Position numbers and translations under genes: made by a program. The notes below the pieces were generated by a model. It saw nothing but the letters and a program-made list of their open reading frames with translations. It was not told the DNA's origin and did no database searches. From Sphingomicrobium nitratireducens (GTDB lineage: Bacteria > Pseudomonadota > Alphaproteobacteria > Sphingomonadales > Sphingomonadaceae), in the NCBI RefSeq assembly GCF_026157035.1, contig NZ_JANJZA010000001.1, positions 1,405,001 through 1,469,000 of the forward strand: a stretch of DNA of 64,000 bases. Reading direction: 5' to 3'. Shown piece after piece: positions 53,598 to 61,650 of this stretch. Position 1 is the first letter of the stretch, and each line of letters starts with the position of its first letter.

Positions 53598-54026
53598 TTA
53601 CGAATTGAACGCGAGCGCGACCGCGCGGATCGCGAGCATCAGCAGCGCGAGCGAGGCGATCGCGAAAATCGAGAAGCGCACGATGATCTTGTTCCAGATC
53701 GCCTGCACGAGGCTGTGGACGATGCGCAGGGCGACGTAGGCCCACGCCAGCATCAGCGTCGTGTGCGAGACGTCGCCGAGCAGGAGCAGCGCGAAGATCA
53801 CCGCGTAGAACAGCGTCGGCTGCTCCATCAGGTGGTTGTAGTTGTGCGCCTTCCACTGAACGTTCGCCGGGAGGATCCCGTCGAGATCCTTGCCGGTCCC
53901 GCCTGAGCGCTTCTCGAGGTCGATCTTCGCCGCTCTCATCGCGGGAATGCGGGTCGCGTAGAGCCAGATCCACATGATCATCGACCAGAGGATCAGCACG
54001 GTCAGCGGCTGGAGCAGTTGCGTCAT
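53598..54026 (-). CDS. MAPEG family membrane protein, copy 1
   Basis: A 142-residue paralogue of the following MAPEG protein, with the same core: NYNHLMEQPTLFYAVIFALL and YVALRIVHSLVQAIWNKIIVR. The start is the ATG at 54026 (MTQLLQPL). Its only purine-rich ribosome-binding candidate, GGGGGG just upstream, lies inside the stem of the terminator that ends the preceding DHS-like gene. Substrate unknown; the lower-case relation to glutathione enzymes is inferred from family only. Confidence 0.9.
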   Translation of the reverse strand: MTQLLQPLTVLILWSMIMWIWLYATRIPAMRAAKIDLEKRSGGTGKDLDGILPANVQWKAHNYNHLMEQPTLFYAVIFALLLLGDVSHTTLMLAWAYVALRIVHSLVQAIWNKIIVRFSIFAIASLALLMLAIRAVALAFNS

Positions 54027-54027
54027 G

Positions 54028-54061
54028 AAAAAGGCCCCCCACAACGTGTGTGGGAGGCCTT
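54028..54061 (-). terminator. rho-independent terminator of the DHS-like gene, adjoining the MAPEG start
   Basis: AAGGCC (54031-54036) pairs with GGCCTT (54056-54061); the inner CCCACA/TGTGGG adds six pairs after one mismatch, with a 5-base loop. On the minus strand five T follow, directly before the ATG of the MAPEG gene at 54026. The stem therefore contains that gene's likely ribosome-binding site. Confidence 0.88.
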
Positions 54062-54089
54062 GTAGCGCAATCTCGTTGCGGATGCGAAC

Positions 54090-55166
54090 CTAGTCGAACA
54101 TCTTGGCGTAGCGATGCTCGGGACGGTTCTTCCATGCGCCGCGATGATAGGCGTCGCTGGCGAGCAGCGGCAGCACCGAGGTCGCCTCGGCATAGACCAT
54201 CTGCTCCAATGCGGTGTCGACCTTGCCCCAGCTGCACGCTTCCTGGAGCGTCGAGGAGGAGCAGGCGCCGTCGCGCACGTCGGCGACGGTGATCTGGATC
54301 GCGTACTTGTGCATTTCGACATCGTCGTGGCCGAGGATTTCGGCGCACACGACCGTGTCCTGCGCGAAGTTCTTGGGCACGCCGCCGCCGATCATCAGAA
54401 GGCCGGTGGTGCCGGCCTTGATCTTGATGTCGGTGAGTTCACGGAAGTCGGCGATCGCGTCGAGAACCATGTAATCCTCGCCCGCCTTCATGCGGTCGAC
54501 TTGGTGCTTGACGAGGCCGAAGCCTGCCGAGCTGTCTACGAACGCCGGGCAGAAGATCGGCACGTCATGCTCGTAGGCCAGCTTGACGAGGCTGTTGTCC
54601 TTCTTGCCCTTTTCCGAAAGATACTTGCCCATCTCGCGGATGAAGGCGCGGCTCGAATAGGCCTTGGGTTCGAGGCTGTTGGCGATCTCGGCGATCGTGT
54701 GATCGGTGTCCTGGAGCGCTTCTTCGTCGATGTAGGTGTCGTAGATGCGGTCGATGTAGAGCGAGCGCAGCACCTTGTCGTCGGGGATCTCGAGCGCCTG
54801 GTAGTGCTTGTGACCGAGCCCTTCGAAGAAATCCATGTCGACGATCGAGGCGCCGGTGGCGACGATCGCGTCGACCATGTTGTGCTTCACGAGGTCGGCA
54901 TAAAGGTCCATGCAGCCGCCCGCGCTGGTCGAGCCGGCGACGACGAGAATGACCGAGCAGTCCTTGTCCTCGAGCATCTGGTTGTAGATGCGGGTCGCAC
55001 GCGCGAGATCGCGCGAGGTAAAGCTCATCTTGCCCATCGCCTCGACGATCGGACGCGCGTCGAACGACTTGATGTCGATATGTTCGACGACGTTCGACAG
55101 GAGCTCGGCCTTCTTCTGGCGGTCGATCTGGTCTTCGTCGGGATGGGTGGCAAGATCGGTGGTCAT
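54090..55166 (-). CDS. deoxyhypusine-synthase-like polyamine synthase
   Basis: A 358-residue protein of the deoxyhypusine synthase fold, an NAD-dependent enzyme that transfers aminobutyl groups. The catalytic lysine is K315 in CSWGKV; VVAGSTSAGGCMDLY, ATGASIVDMDFFEG and CPAFVDSSAG mark the NAD and substrate sites. Bacteria lack eIF5A, so such homologues are thought to make polyamines such as homospermidine or bis-guanidino compounds. The ATG at 55166 has GGAG upstream. It follows an ornithine-decarboxylase gene by 78 bases. Confidence 0.88.
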   Translation of the reverse strand: MTTDLATHPDEDQIDRQKKAELLSNVVEHIDIKSFDARPIVEAMGKMSFTSRDLARATRIYNQMLEDKDCSVILVVAGSTSAGGCMDLYADLVKHNMVDAIVATGASIVDMDFFEGLGHKHYQALEIPDDKVLRSLYIDRIYDTYIDEEALQDTDHTIAEIANSLEPKAYSSRAFIREMGKYLSEKGKKDNSLVKLAYEHDVPIFCPAFVDSSAGFGLVKHQVDRMKAGEDYMVLDAIADFRELTDIKIKAGTTGLLMIGGGVPKNFAQDTVVCAEILGHDDVEMHKYAIQITVADVRDGACSSSTLQEACSWGKVDTALEQMVYAEATSVLPLLASDAYHRGAWKNRPEHRYAKMFD

Positions 55167-55244
55167 TCGCTTCTCCACTTATGGCGCGTGCCCGCCGGAC
55201 CGCCGCAGCGGCCCGGTTGCACGCATCTCAATCACTCGAAAAGG

Positions 55245-56432
55245 TTACAGCTGCACGACGTTCGACGCGCCAGCCTGTTCCGCCGCGCCCGTGTAGAGCG
55301 AGGCCATCGGCTCGTCGTAGACGACCACGCGGTCCTCGACCCCGAAGCCGTTGAACCCGGTGCGCATCGCGCAGCCATAGGCACCCAGCATGCCGATCTC
55401 GATGAAATCACCCGGCTGGACGTCGGCAGGCAGCATGAAAGGCCCCGCCATATGGTCGAGATCGTCGCAGGTCGGCCCGTAGAAGCTGAACGGTGCCAGC
55501 TCCTGTGCGGATTCCTCGGCACGGATCAGCTTGACCGGGTAGCGCCAACCGATGTGGGCGGCGTCGAACAGCGCGCCATAGGCGCCGTCGTTGATGTAGA
55601 GCGCATCGCCGCGGCGACGCTCGACCCGGACCAATACGCTCGAATATTCCGCGCACAAGGCGCGGCCCGGCTCGCACCACAGTTCGGCCGAATAGCTGAT
55701 CGGCAGGTCTTCGAACTTTTCGTGGATCACGTCGAAATAGGCTTCGAGGGCAGGGGGTTCCATTCCGGGATAGGCCGACGGGAAACCGCCACCGACATCG
55801 ACGATGTCGACCGTCACCGCGCTCGACACGATGGCATCGCGCACGCGCTCGAGCGCATCGGAATAAGCGGCCGGGCTCATCGCCTGGCTGCCGACGTGGA
55901 AGCAGATGCCCAGCGCGTCGGCGGCCTGGCGCGTCTCGAACAGGAGATGCGTCAGTTCGTCGGGATCGGCACCGAACTTGGTGGCGAGGCTGAGCTTTGA
56001 ATGGTCCGACGACACGCGAATGCGCACCAGCAGGTTGAGGTCGCTGGCGTTCTTGGTCGCGCGGCGGATCTTCAACAACTCGTCATAGCTGTCGAGGCTG
56101 AAGGTCTTCACGCCGTGCACGAAATAGGCTTCTGCGATCGCTTCCTCGGCCTTGACCGGGTGCATGAAGCACAAGGTCGCGTCCGGCAGCGTCTCGGAGA
56201 CGAGCCGCACTTCGCCCATCGAGGCGACGTCATAATGCGTGATCCCGGCATCCCACAGGACGCGCAGCAAGTCGGGCGAAGGATTGGCCTTCACCGCATA
56301 GAGCGACTTGCCGGGAAACTTCTCCGCGAAGAAACGCGCGGCGCGATGGGCCGCGTGCGGACGGAGAAGCGTGACCGGCTGAACCGGCCTCTGGGTGGTT
56401 GCTAGCCCCAGCGCAGAATGATGGTTGTGCAA
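55245..56432 (-). CDS. type III PLP-dependent ornithine/lysine decarboxylase
   Basis: A 395-residue fold-type III decarboxylase. PLP binds K48 in YAVKANP; the glycine loop GGG is at 214-216, EPGR at 254-257 and the active-site C322-D323-D324 (TCDD). The product would be putrescine (or cadaverine), the substrate for the DHS-like enzyme next door. The pair is transcribed together toward the terminator at 54028-54061. Ornithine specificity is inferred from similarity to eukaryotic-type ODC and context. Confidence 0.9.
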   Translation of the reverse strand: MHNHHSALGLATTQRPVQPVTLLRPHAAHRAARFFAEKFPGKSLYAVKANPSPDLLRVLWDAGITHYDVASMGEVRLVSETLPDATLCFMHPVKAEEAIAEAYFVHGVKTFSLDSYDELLKIRRATKNASDLNLLVRIRVSSDHSKLSLATKFGADPDELTHLLFETRQAADALGICFHVGSQAMSPAAYSDALERVRDAIVSSAVTVDIVDVGGGFPSAYPGMEPPALEAYFDVIHEKFEDLPISYSAELWCEPGRALCAEYSSVLVRVERRRGDALYINDGAYGALFDAAHIGWRYPVKLIRAEESAQELAPFSFYGPTCDDLDHMAGPFMLPADVQPGDFIEIGMLGAYGCAMRTGFNGFGVEDRVVVYDEPMASLYTGAAEQAGASNVVQL

Positions 56433-56620
56433 CTCAAGGGACCTCCTGAAAGTCTTGTGATCAACCGGCTGCCTTGCGGAGGAAGTCCCATGGGGCAGCG
56501 GAGCGCGATATATTTTGCGGAATCGCCGTTGTAAAGACTACGAAACGTCTAGGATAAGTGCGCTTTCCAAACGCTGAACGAAGCGATTTTTTCCCGCGAT
56601 TTCATAAAGGGTTAGCTGGG

Positions 56621-57568
56621 GTGGCGAAGGTAGGTCGACAAGAGGTTCTGGATGCGGCCCGCCGGATCGACGGCGCGGTTCGCCGCACGCCGCTGACCGT
56701 GACCGCCATCGGCGGGGCCCCCGTCGCCGTCAAATGGGAGAATCGGCAGGAAGGCGGGGCGTTCAAGCTGCGCGGTGCCTCCAACCGCCTGCTCGCGATG
56801 AGCGAGGCCGAGCGCGCCGGCGGCGTCGTCGCCTTCTCGAGCGGCAACCACGCCCGCGGCGTCGCGATCGCTGCCCGCCGCCTGGGGATGACTGCGACCA
56901 TCGTGATGCCGTCCGACGCGCCACAGGTGAAGATCGATGCGACCCGCGCCGAGGGCGCCGAGATCGTTCTTTACGACCGCCGCAGCGAGAGCCGCGAGGA
57001 GATCGCCGCGCGCCTCGCCGTCGAACAGGGCGCCACGCTCGTCCCGAGTTTCGACGATCCTTATGTTGTCGCGGGGCAGGGCACGGTGGGGCTCGAGCTC
57101 GCCGTCCAGGCCGCCGAGATCGGGCACGAAGTGCGGCGCATCCTCGTCTGCTGTGGCGGCGGCGGGCTTTCGGCCGGGATCGCGCTCGCCTGTCCCGACG
57201 CCGAGATCGTCACCGTCGAGCCCGAGGGCTGGGACGACATGGCGCGCTCCTACGAAGCGGGCGATATCGTTCCCGTGGCCGATGACGCGCCCGACACGTT
57301 GTGCGACGCGCTCCAGACACCGCGGGTGTCGCCGATTACGTTCGGCATCCTCCAGGAGCGCGGCGCGAAGGGCGTCGCCGTTAGCGAGGAGTGGGTGCGC
57401 GCTGCCGTCCGCTACGCCCACGAAGCCCACGGCGAAACGGTCGAACCGGGCGGCGCGGTAGCGCTCGCAGCCTTGCTGTCGGGCGTCGTCGAACCGCGCG
57501 CAGGCGATGTCGCGATCGTTTCGGGCGGTAATGTGGATCCCGCGCTGCACGCGCGGCTGGTGGCCTAG
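56621..57568 (+). CDS. PLP-dependent threonine/serine dehydratase-like enzyme
   Basis: A 315-residue fold-type II PLP enzyme. The cofactor lysine is K49 in GGAFKLRGASN; the phosphate and substrate loops are SSGNHARG (73-80) and CCGGGGLSAG. This is the threonine/serine dehydratase or racemase group without a C-terminal ACT domain, so it is unlikely to be feedback-inhibited by isoleucine. GTG at 56621 is chosen with AAAGG 10 bases upstream; a GTG at 56558 would add 21 residues. It shares CTAG with the gene at 57565. Confidence 0.85.
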   Translation: MAKVGRQEVLDAARRIDGAVRRTPLTVTAIGGAPVAVKWENRQEGGAFKLRGASNRLLAMSEAERAGGVVAFSSGNHARGVAIAARRLGMTATIVMPSDAPQVKIDATRAEGAEIVLYDRRSESREEIAARLAVEQGATLVPSFDDPYVVAGQGTVGLELAVQAAEIGHEVRRILVCCGGGGLSAGIALACPDAEIVTVEPEGWDDMARSYEAGDIVPVADDAPDTLCDALQTPRVSPITFGILQERGAKGVAVSEEWVRAAVRYAHEAHGETVEPGGAVALAALLSGVVEPRAGDVAIVSGGNVDPALHARLVA

Positions 57569-57822
57569 GCGGCGTTGACGCTGCGATAGGGGCCGGGGGT
57601 CAGGCGCGCCGGGCTCGACCGCTCAACCGCCTGGATCAGTTCCTCGAGCTCGGCGGCCAGGATCTGCAATTCGGCGGCAAGCGCCTTGGGGTCGGCATCG
57701 CCGAGGCCCGCGCTCGCATCCATCAGCGATTCGAGCATCATCGAAATGCAAGGCAGGATCGTTTCCTCGATCCGTTCGAAAGCTTCTTCGAGCCGCGTTT
57801 CAGGCGTCAGTTCCCGGTCCAT
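57565..57822 (-). CDS. small helical protein, unknown
   Basis: An 85-residue protein, acidic and helical (TRLEEAFERIEETILPCISMM, LAAELQILAAELEELIQAVE), ending in a basic tail PARLTPGPYRSVNAA. No domain is recognised. The ATG at 57822 is weakly supported, because no clear ribosome-binding site precedes it. It is divergent from the small membrane protein at 57875 and convergent with the dehydratase. It could be a small regulatory or scaffold protein. Confidence 0.55.
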   Translation of the reverse strand: MDRELTPETRLEEAFERIEETILPCISMMLESLMDASAGLGDADPKALAAELQILAAELEELIQAVERSSPARLTPGPYRSVNAA

Positions 57823-57874
57823 GGCGCCATCGATAGGCTTGAAGCGGTTAAGAACGCGTATAAGGATCGCAAAA

Positions 57875-58051
57875 ATGTCCGGAACCGCCGCCGCCCTGTT
57901 GTCGATCGCGATGCTCGCCGCCTTCCTGCTCGGCGCGGCAGGCATTCAGCAAGCCCGCAAGAAAGAAGACCGCGTCGCACGGCAACGCGGTCTCCTGATG
58001 ATCGCGATGGCGATCATTCTCGTCGCCAACGTCCTGATCTGGACGCTGTAG
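57875..58051 (+). CDS. small two-span membrane protein
   Basis: A 58-residue protein with two hydrophobic segments (AAALLSIAMLAAFLLGAAGI and LLMIAMAIILVANVLIWTL) separated by a basic loop (QQARKKEDRVARQRG). AAGGA lies 8 bases before the ATG. The composition fits an inner-membrane hairpin with the loop on the cytoplasmic side. No family is recognised. It ends 4 bases before the convergent hydrolase gene. Confidence 0.65.
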   Translation: MSGTAAALLSIAMLAAFLLGAAGIQQARKKEDRVARQRGLLMIAMAIILVANVLIWTL

Positions 58052-58055
58052 GACG

Positions 58056-58712
58056 TCAGCGGATCGGGCAGTCCGGATCGAGGCGGTAGTCGAGATAGGT
58101 GTCGATGACCTTGAACAGGTCGTCGATCTCGTTCTCGAAGAAGTGGTTGGCGCCCGCGATTTCCTTGTGCTCGATGGTGATGTGCTTCTGAGTGCGCAGC
58201 TTGTCGACCAGCTTCTGCACCGCGCTCGGCGTAACCACCTCGTCATTGGTGCCCTGGACGATGATCCCGCTTGCCGGGCAGGGGGCGAGGAAGCTGAAAT
58301 CGTACATGTTGGCGGGCGGCGCGATCGAGATGAATCCGCGGATTTCTGGGCGACGCATCAAAAGCTGCATGCCGATCCACGCGCCGAAGCTAACGCCCGC
58401 GACCCAGGTCACCTCGGCCTCGGGATGGATCTGCTGGACCCAGTCGAGGGCGCTCGCCGCATCCGACAACTCGCCGATGCCGTTGTCGAACGTGCCTTGG
58501 CTCTTGCCGACGCCGCGGAAGTTGAAACGCAGGGTCGCAAAGCCGCGCCGCACGAAGTCCTTGTGGAGCATCTGGACGATGCGGTTGTTCATCGTGCCGC
58601 CCGCCTGCGGGTGCGAGTGCAGGATCAGCGCTACGGGCGCGCGGGGGCGGGGCCCCGGGGTGAAACGGCCTTCGAGACGGCCTTCGGGTCCGGGGAAAAT
58701 CACTTCGGGCAT
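58056..58712 (-). CDS. alpha/beta hydrolase (dienelactone-hydrolase-like)
   Basis: A 218-residue cytoplasmic hydrolase of the COG2945 type. It shows LHSHPQAGGTMNN, RFNFRGVGKSQGTFDNG, the nucleophile elbow GVSFGAW (S108) and the late histidine in GANHFFE. The ATG at 58712 is chosen. The gene is divergent from the cysteine desulfurase genes across a 117-base region containing CGCGCGCGCG and TATATA. Natural substrates are not known. Confidence 0.88.
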   Translation of the reverse strand: MPEVIFPGPEGRLEGRFTPGPRPRAPVALILHSHPQAGGTMNNRIVQMLHKDFVRRGFATLRFNFRGVGKSQGTFDNGIGELSDAASALDWVQQIHPEAEVTWVAGVSFGAWIGMQLLMRRPEIRGFISIAPPANMYDFSFLAPCPASGIIVQGTNDEVVTPSAVQKLVDKLRTQKHITIEHKEIAGANHFFENEIDDLFKVIDTYLDYRLDPDCPIR

Positions 58713-58829
58713 GGATCGCTCTTCGTCAGTCGGATGATATAGTATCGCACGAAAGGCTTTCGCGCGCGCGCCGCTCCTATATAGGGGGTAGAGAATGTCT
58801 GGCAATTGGCAGGATTGACGCGACCCGCA

Positions 58830-59909
58830 ATGACCGATCGGCTTTATTTCGACCACGCCGCCGCAACCCCGATCCACGCCTCGACGCGCGAGGCGATGGC
58901 CCGCGCGATGGATATCTGGGCCAATCCCAACAGCCCCTATGCCGAGGCACGCGCGGCCCGCGCCGCGATGGAGGAGGCACGCCGCTCTCTCAAGGATGGG
59001 CTGGGATGGCGTCATGACGTCATCTTCACCTCCGGGGCGAGCGAAGCTGTGTCGCTGTGCGCACGCTGCGCCCGGGTCGAGGGCAGGGCGCACGGGGCGA
59101 CCGAACACGCCATCGTCCCTGCCAGCATGGGCGCCGACAGCCGCATCATTCCCGTCAACGAGAAAGGCCTCGTCGACATGGACGCGCTCGACGCGATCCT
59201 CGCCGAGGGTCCCGCGCTCGTCGCCATCCAGCAGGTCAACAACGAAACCGGCGTGCTGCAACCGCTCGAGGAGATTTACGCCAAGGTGAAGGCGGCCGGA
59301 TCGCTGTTGCTCGCCGACTGCGCGCAGGGCGGGGGCAAGCTGCCGCTTCCCGACGCGGATTTCATCGCCCTGTCAGGCCACAAGATGGGCGGCCCGCCGG
59401 GCGTCGGCGCGCTGCTGGTCAAGGACATCGGACAGCTCGAACCATGCGGCGGAGGCCAGGAAAAGGGCTATCGGCGCGGCACGCAGAACATGCCGGCCAT
59501 CGTCGGGATGGCGGGTGCGCTCGATGGGCGCGGATTTCTCGATGCGATGGAGCGTTTCAAGTTCCTGCGCGAACGCTTTGAAAATGCAGTCAAAGCGATG
59601 GGCGGCGTGGTGATCGCCGAAGGCGCACCGCGGACGCCCGCGATCGGCGCGATCGCGCTTCCGGGCGCCAGCTCGGCCGCCATGCTGGTCCAGCTCGACC
59701 TTGCCGGTATCGCGGTGTCGGCCGGCAGCGCCTGCTCGTCGGGGGCGATGAAGCCGAGCGCGGTGCTCGAGGCGATGGGCCTGCCAGACGCGGTCAAACA
59801 GTCCTTCCTGCGCATCAGCTTCGGCCCCGACACGAGCGAGACGGATGTCGACCGGCTGGTCGAGGCGCTCCAGGGCATCGCCATCAAGGCGCGCGCCACC
59901 GCCGCATGA
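58830..59909 (+). CDS. cysteine desulfurase-family protein, copy 1
   Basis: A 359-residue NifS/IscS-family aminotransferase-fold enzyme that takes sulfur from cysteine. H93, PLP lysine K185 (LSGHKMGG) and the mobile-loop cysteine C302 (GSACSSG) are all present, so it should be active. It overlaps the second desulfurase gene by ATGA (59906-59909). A canonical iscU or sufB is not present here. The ATG at 58830 is chosen; TTG 58806 is an alternative. Confidence 0.9.
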   Translation: MTDRLYFDHAAATPIHASTREAMARAMDIWANPNSPYAEARAARAAMEEARRSLKDGLGWRHDVIFTSGASEAVSLCARCARVEGRAHGATEHAIVPASMGADSRIIPVNEKGLVDMDALDAILAEGPALVAIQQVNNETGVLQPLEEIYAKVKAAGSLLLADCAQGGGKLPLPDADFIALSGHKMGGPPGVGALLVKDIGQLEPCGGGQEKGYRRGTQNMPAIVGMAGALDGRGFLDAMERFKFLRERFENAVKAMGGVVIAEGAPRTPAIGAIALPGASSAAMLVQLDLAGIAVSAGSACSSGAMKPSAVLEAMGLPDAVKQSFLRISFGPDTSETDVDRLVEALQGIAIKARATAA

Positions 59910-61009
59910 TCTATCTCGACTACCAGGCCACGACCCCGCTCGCGCCCGAGGTGGTCGAGGCGATGGCGCCGTGGATCGGCGACAAGTTCGCCAATCCGCA
60001 CGCCCCCTACACCAGCGGTCGTGAAGCCGCCGCCGCGATCGAGGTGGCGCGCAGCGAGGTCACCAAGGCGATCGGCCTTGCGGGCGGGCGCAGCGTTTTC
60101 ACCGGAAGCGCGACCGAGGCGCTCAACTGGGCGATCAAGGGGACGCTCGGCTGGAAGGGCGGCAAGCATTTCGTCACGCTCGCGACCGAGCACGCCGCCG
60201 TGCTCGACTGCGCCGAATGGGCGCAAGGGGTGGGTCACCGCGTCACCGTGCTACCGGTCGGCGCCGACGGGCTCGTCAGCCTGGACGCCGTGCGCGCGGC
60301 GGTGACGGACGGCTGCGACCTCGTCGCGGCGATGCTGGTCAATAACGAGATCGGGGTCATCCAGCCCGTCGCCGAAATCGCCGCCATCGCGCACGACGCC
60401 GGCGCGCGCATGCTGTGCGACGCGGTGCAGGGGCTGGGCAGGGTGGCGATCCCCGATGGGCCCGACTTGGTCGCGGCGAGCGCCCACAAGATCCACGGGC
60501 CCAAGGGCATCGGCGCGCTGTGGATGCGCGGTGGCTGTGAGCCCGAGACGCTGATCCACGGCGGCGGGCAGGAAGAGGGGCTGCGCTCGGGAACGCTCAG
60601 TCCCGCGCTCGCGGTCGGCTTCGGCGCCGCGGCGAAGCTCGCGCGCGAGCGGTTCGATGAGGACCATGCCCATGTCGAGGACCTGTGGTCGCTCGCCCTC
60701 GAAACGCTGGGTAAGGACTGGACGATCAACGGATCGACCGATCGACGCTACAGAGGCAATCTCAACATCCGCCGCGAAGGCCTTGATGCAGCGCGTCTTC
60801 TTGCCGACTGCCGCGACCTCGCCATCTCGCTCGGTTCGGCTTGCGCAAGCGGATCAGGACGGCCCAGCCACGTGCTCAAGGCAATCGGCCTGACCACCGC
60901 CGAGGCGCGGTCCTCGGTTCGTATCGGTTTCGGCCGCTACACCAGCGCCGACGAACTCGGGCAAGCACTCGCGCGCATCAACGCTGCCGCCGAGGCGCAA
61001 CGCGCGTGA
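59906..61009 (+). CDS. cysteine desulfurase-family protein, copy 2
   Basis: A 367-residue paralogue with the same active-site set: H96, K195 (SAHKIHGP) and C313 (GSACASG). It is coupled by overlaps to the first desulfurase and to the ferredoxin (GTGA at 61006-61009). Two adjacent active-looking desulfurases followed by a ferredoxin suggest a dedicated sulfur-transfer or iron-sulfur unit, possibly with each supplying a different acceptor. The acceptor is not encoded nearby. Confidence 0.9.
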   Translation: MIYLDYQATTPLAPEVVEAMAPWIGDKFANPHAPYTSGREAAAAIEVARSEVTKAIGLAGGRSVFTGSATEALNWAIKGTLGWKGGKHFVTLATEHAAVLDCAEWAQGVGHRVTVLPVGADGLVSLDAVRAAVTDGCDLVAAMLVNNEIGVIQPVAEIAAIAHDAGARMLCDAVQGLGRVAIPDGPDLVAASAHKIHGPKGIGALWMRGGCEPETLIHGGGQEEGLRSGTLSPALAVGFGAAAKLARERFDEDHAHVEDLWSLALETLGKDWTINGSTDRRYRGNLNIRREGLDAARLLADCRDLAISLGSACASGSGRPSHVLKAIGLTTAEARSSVRIGFGRYTSADELGQALARINAAAEAQRA

Positions 61010-61338
61010 CGCTCGTCCGCTTCCTCCATCCCGACGGCAGCCTCGACCGCGTCGTCGAGGCCGAGCCCGGGTCCAACCTGCTCGATCTCGCGCAAAAGCA
61101 CGGTCAGCCGCTCGAAGGCGCGTGCGAAGGCGCGATGGCCTGTTCGACTTGCCACGTCATCCTCTCGTCGGAGGATTTCGAGCGCCTGCCGGTCGGGAGC
61201 GAGGAGGAGGACGACCTCCTCGACCTTGCCATGCACGTCACGCGCACCTCGCGGCTCGCCTGCCAGGTGACCGTCCCCGACAGCGACACCCCGATCACGG
61301 TGCGCATGCCGGGCGGCGCGCATAATTGGGACCGCTAG
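61006..61338 (+). CDS. fdx: adrenodoxin-type 2Fe-2S ferredoxin
   Basis: A 110-residue [2Fe-2S] ferredoxin with ligands C40, C46, C49 and C86 in the CX5CX2C...C pattern of ISC-type or adrenodoxin-like proteins. It begins MTLVRFLHPDGS, translated from GTG overlapping the previous stop. It would donate electrons for iron-sulfur assembly or to a monooxygenase. Position after two desulfurases favours the first. Confidence 0.92.
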   Translation: MTLVRFLHPDGSLDRVVEAEPGSNLLDLAQKHGQPLEGACEGAMACSTCHVILSSEDFERLPVGSEEEDDLLDLAMHVTRTSRLACQVTVPDSDTPITVRMPGGAHNWDR

Positions 61339-61377
61339 ACCCGAGGGCTTGCATCGCGCGCCGCGGATCGCCATATG

Positions 61378-61476
61378 GCCCTCGGAAGTCGGCGGACGAC
61401 TTGTCCGTGAACCTGGTCAGGCCCGGAAGGGAGCAGCCACAGCGGTTTCGGTCGGGTCGTCGGCTTCCACCCTCCA
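61378..61476 (+). ncRNA. ffs: signal recognition particle 4.5S-type RNA
   Basis: The universally conserved SRP core is present around GGTCAGGCCCGGAAGGGAGCAGCC (61414-61437), with the flanking arms GGAAGTCGGCGGACGAC and GTCGTCGGCTTCC pairing to close the long hairpin. It is about 99 bases. The RNA binds Ffh to target membrane proteins. It precedes dnaX, a common order. End points are by pairing and are good to a few bases. Confidence 0.93.
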
Positions 61477-61650
61477 AAGCACCGAGAGCAGCGCAGCTGC
61501 GCGAGAGATGCGAAGGAGCGGCCAGCGGGTCGCCCTCGGCGATCCCGTCTGACGGGGTCAGGCCGCCCTGGCCCCGCACCCCCGTCGCTCACCCGAAAAA
61601 AGCATGGATCGCGGCCTTCGCTGGGCTGGAGGTTGTGCTAGACCCGTCTG
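61477..61650. other. spacer between SRP RNA and dnaX with small hairpins
   Basis: No gene is seen. GATCCCGT-CTG-ACGGGGTC (61541-61559) and GGCC-GCCCT-GGCC just after it could fold, but no T-run follows. This spacer may hold the 3' processing region of the SRP RNA and the dnaX promoter. Confidence 0.4.

Noticed and set aside
58761-58783. CGCGCGCGCG followed by TATATA as a strong desulfurase promoter
   Set aside because: The TATATA could be a -10 box but no credible -35 is at 16-18 bases, so no promoter was annotated.
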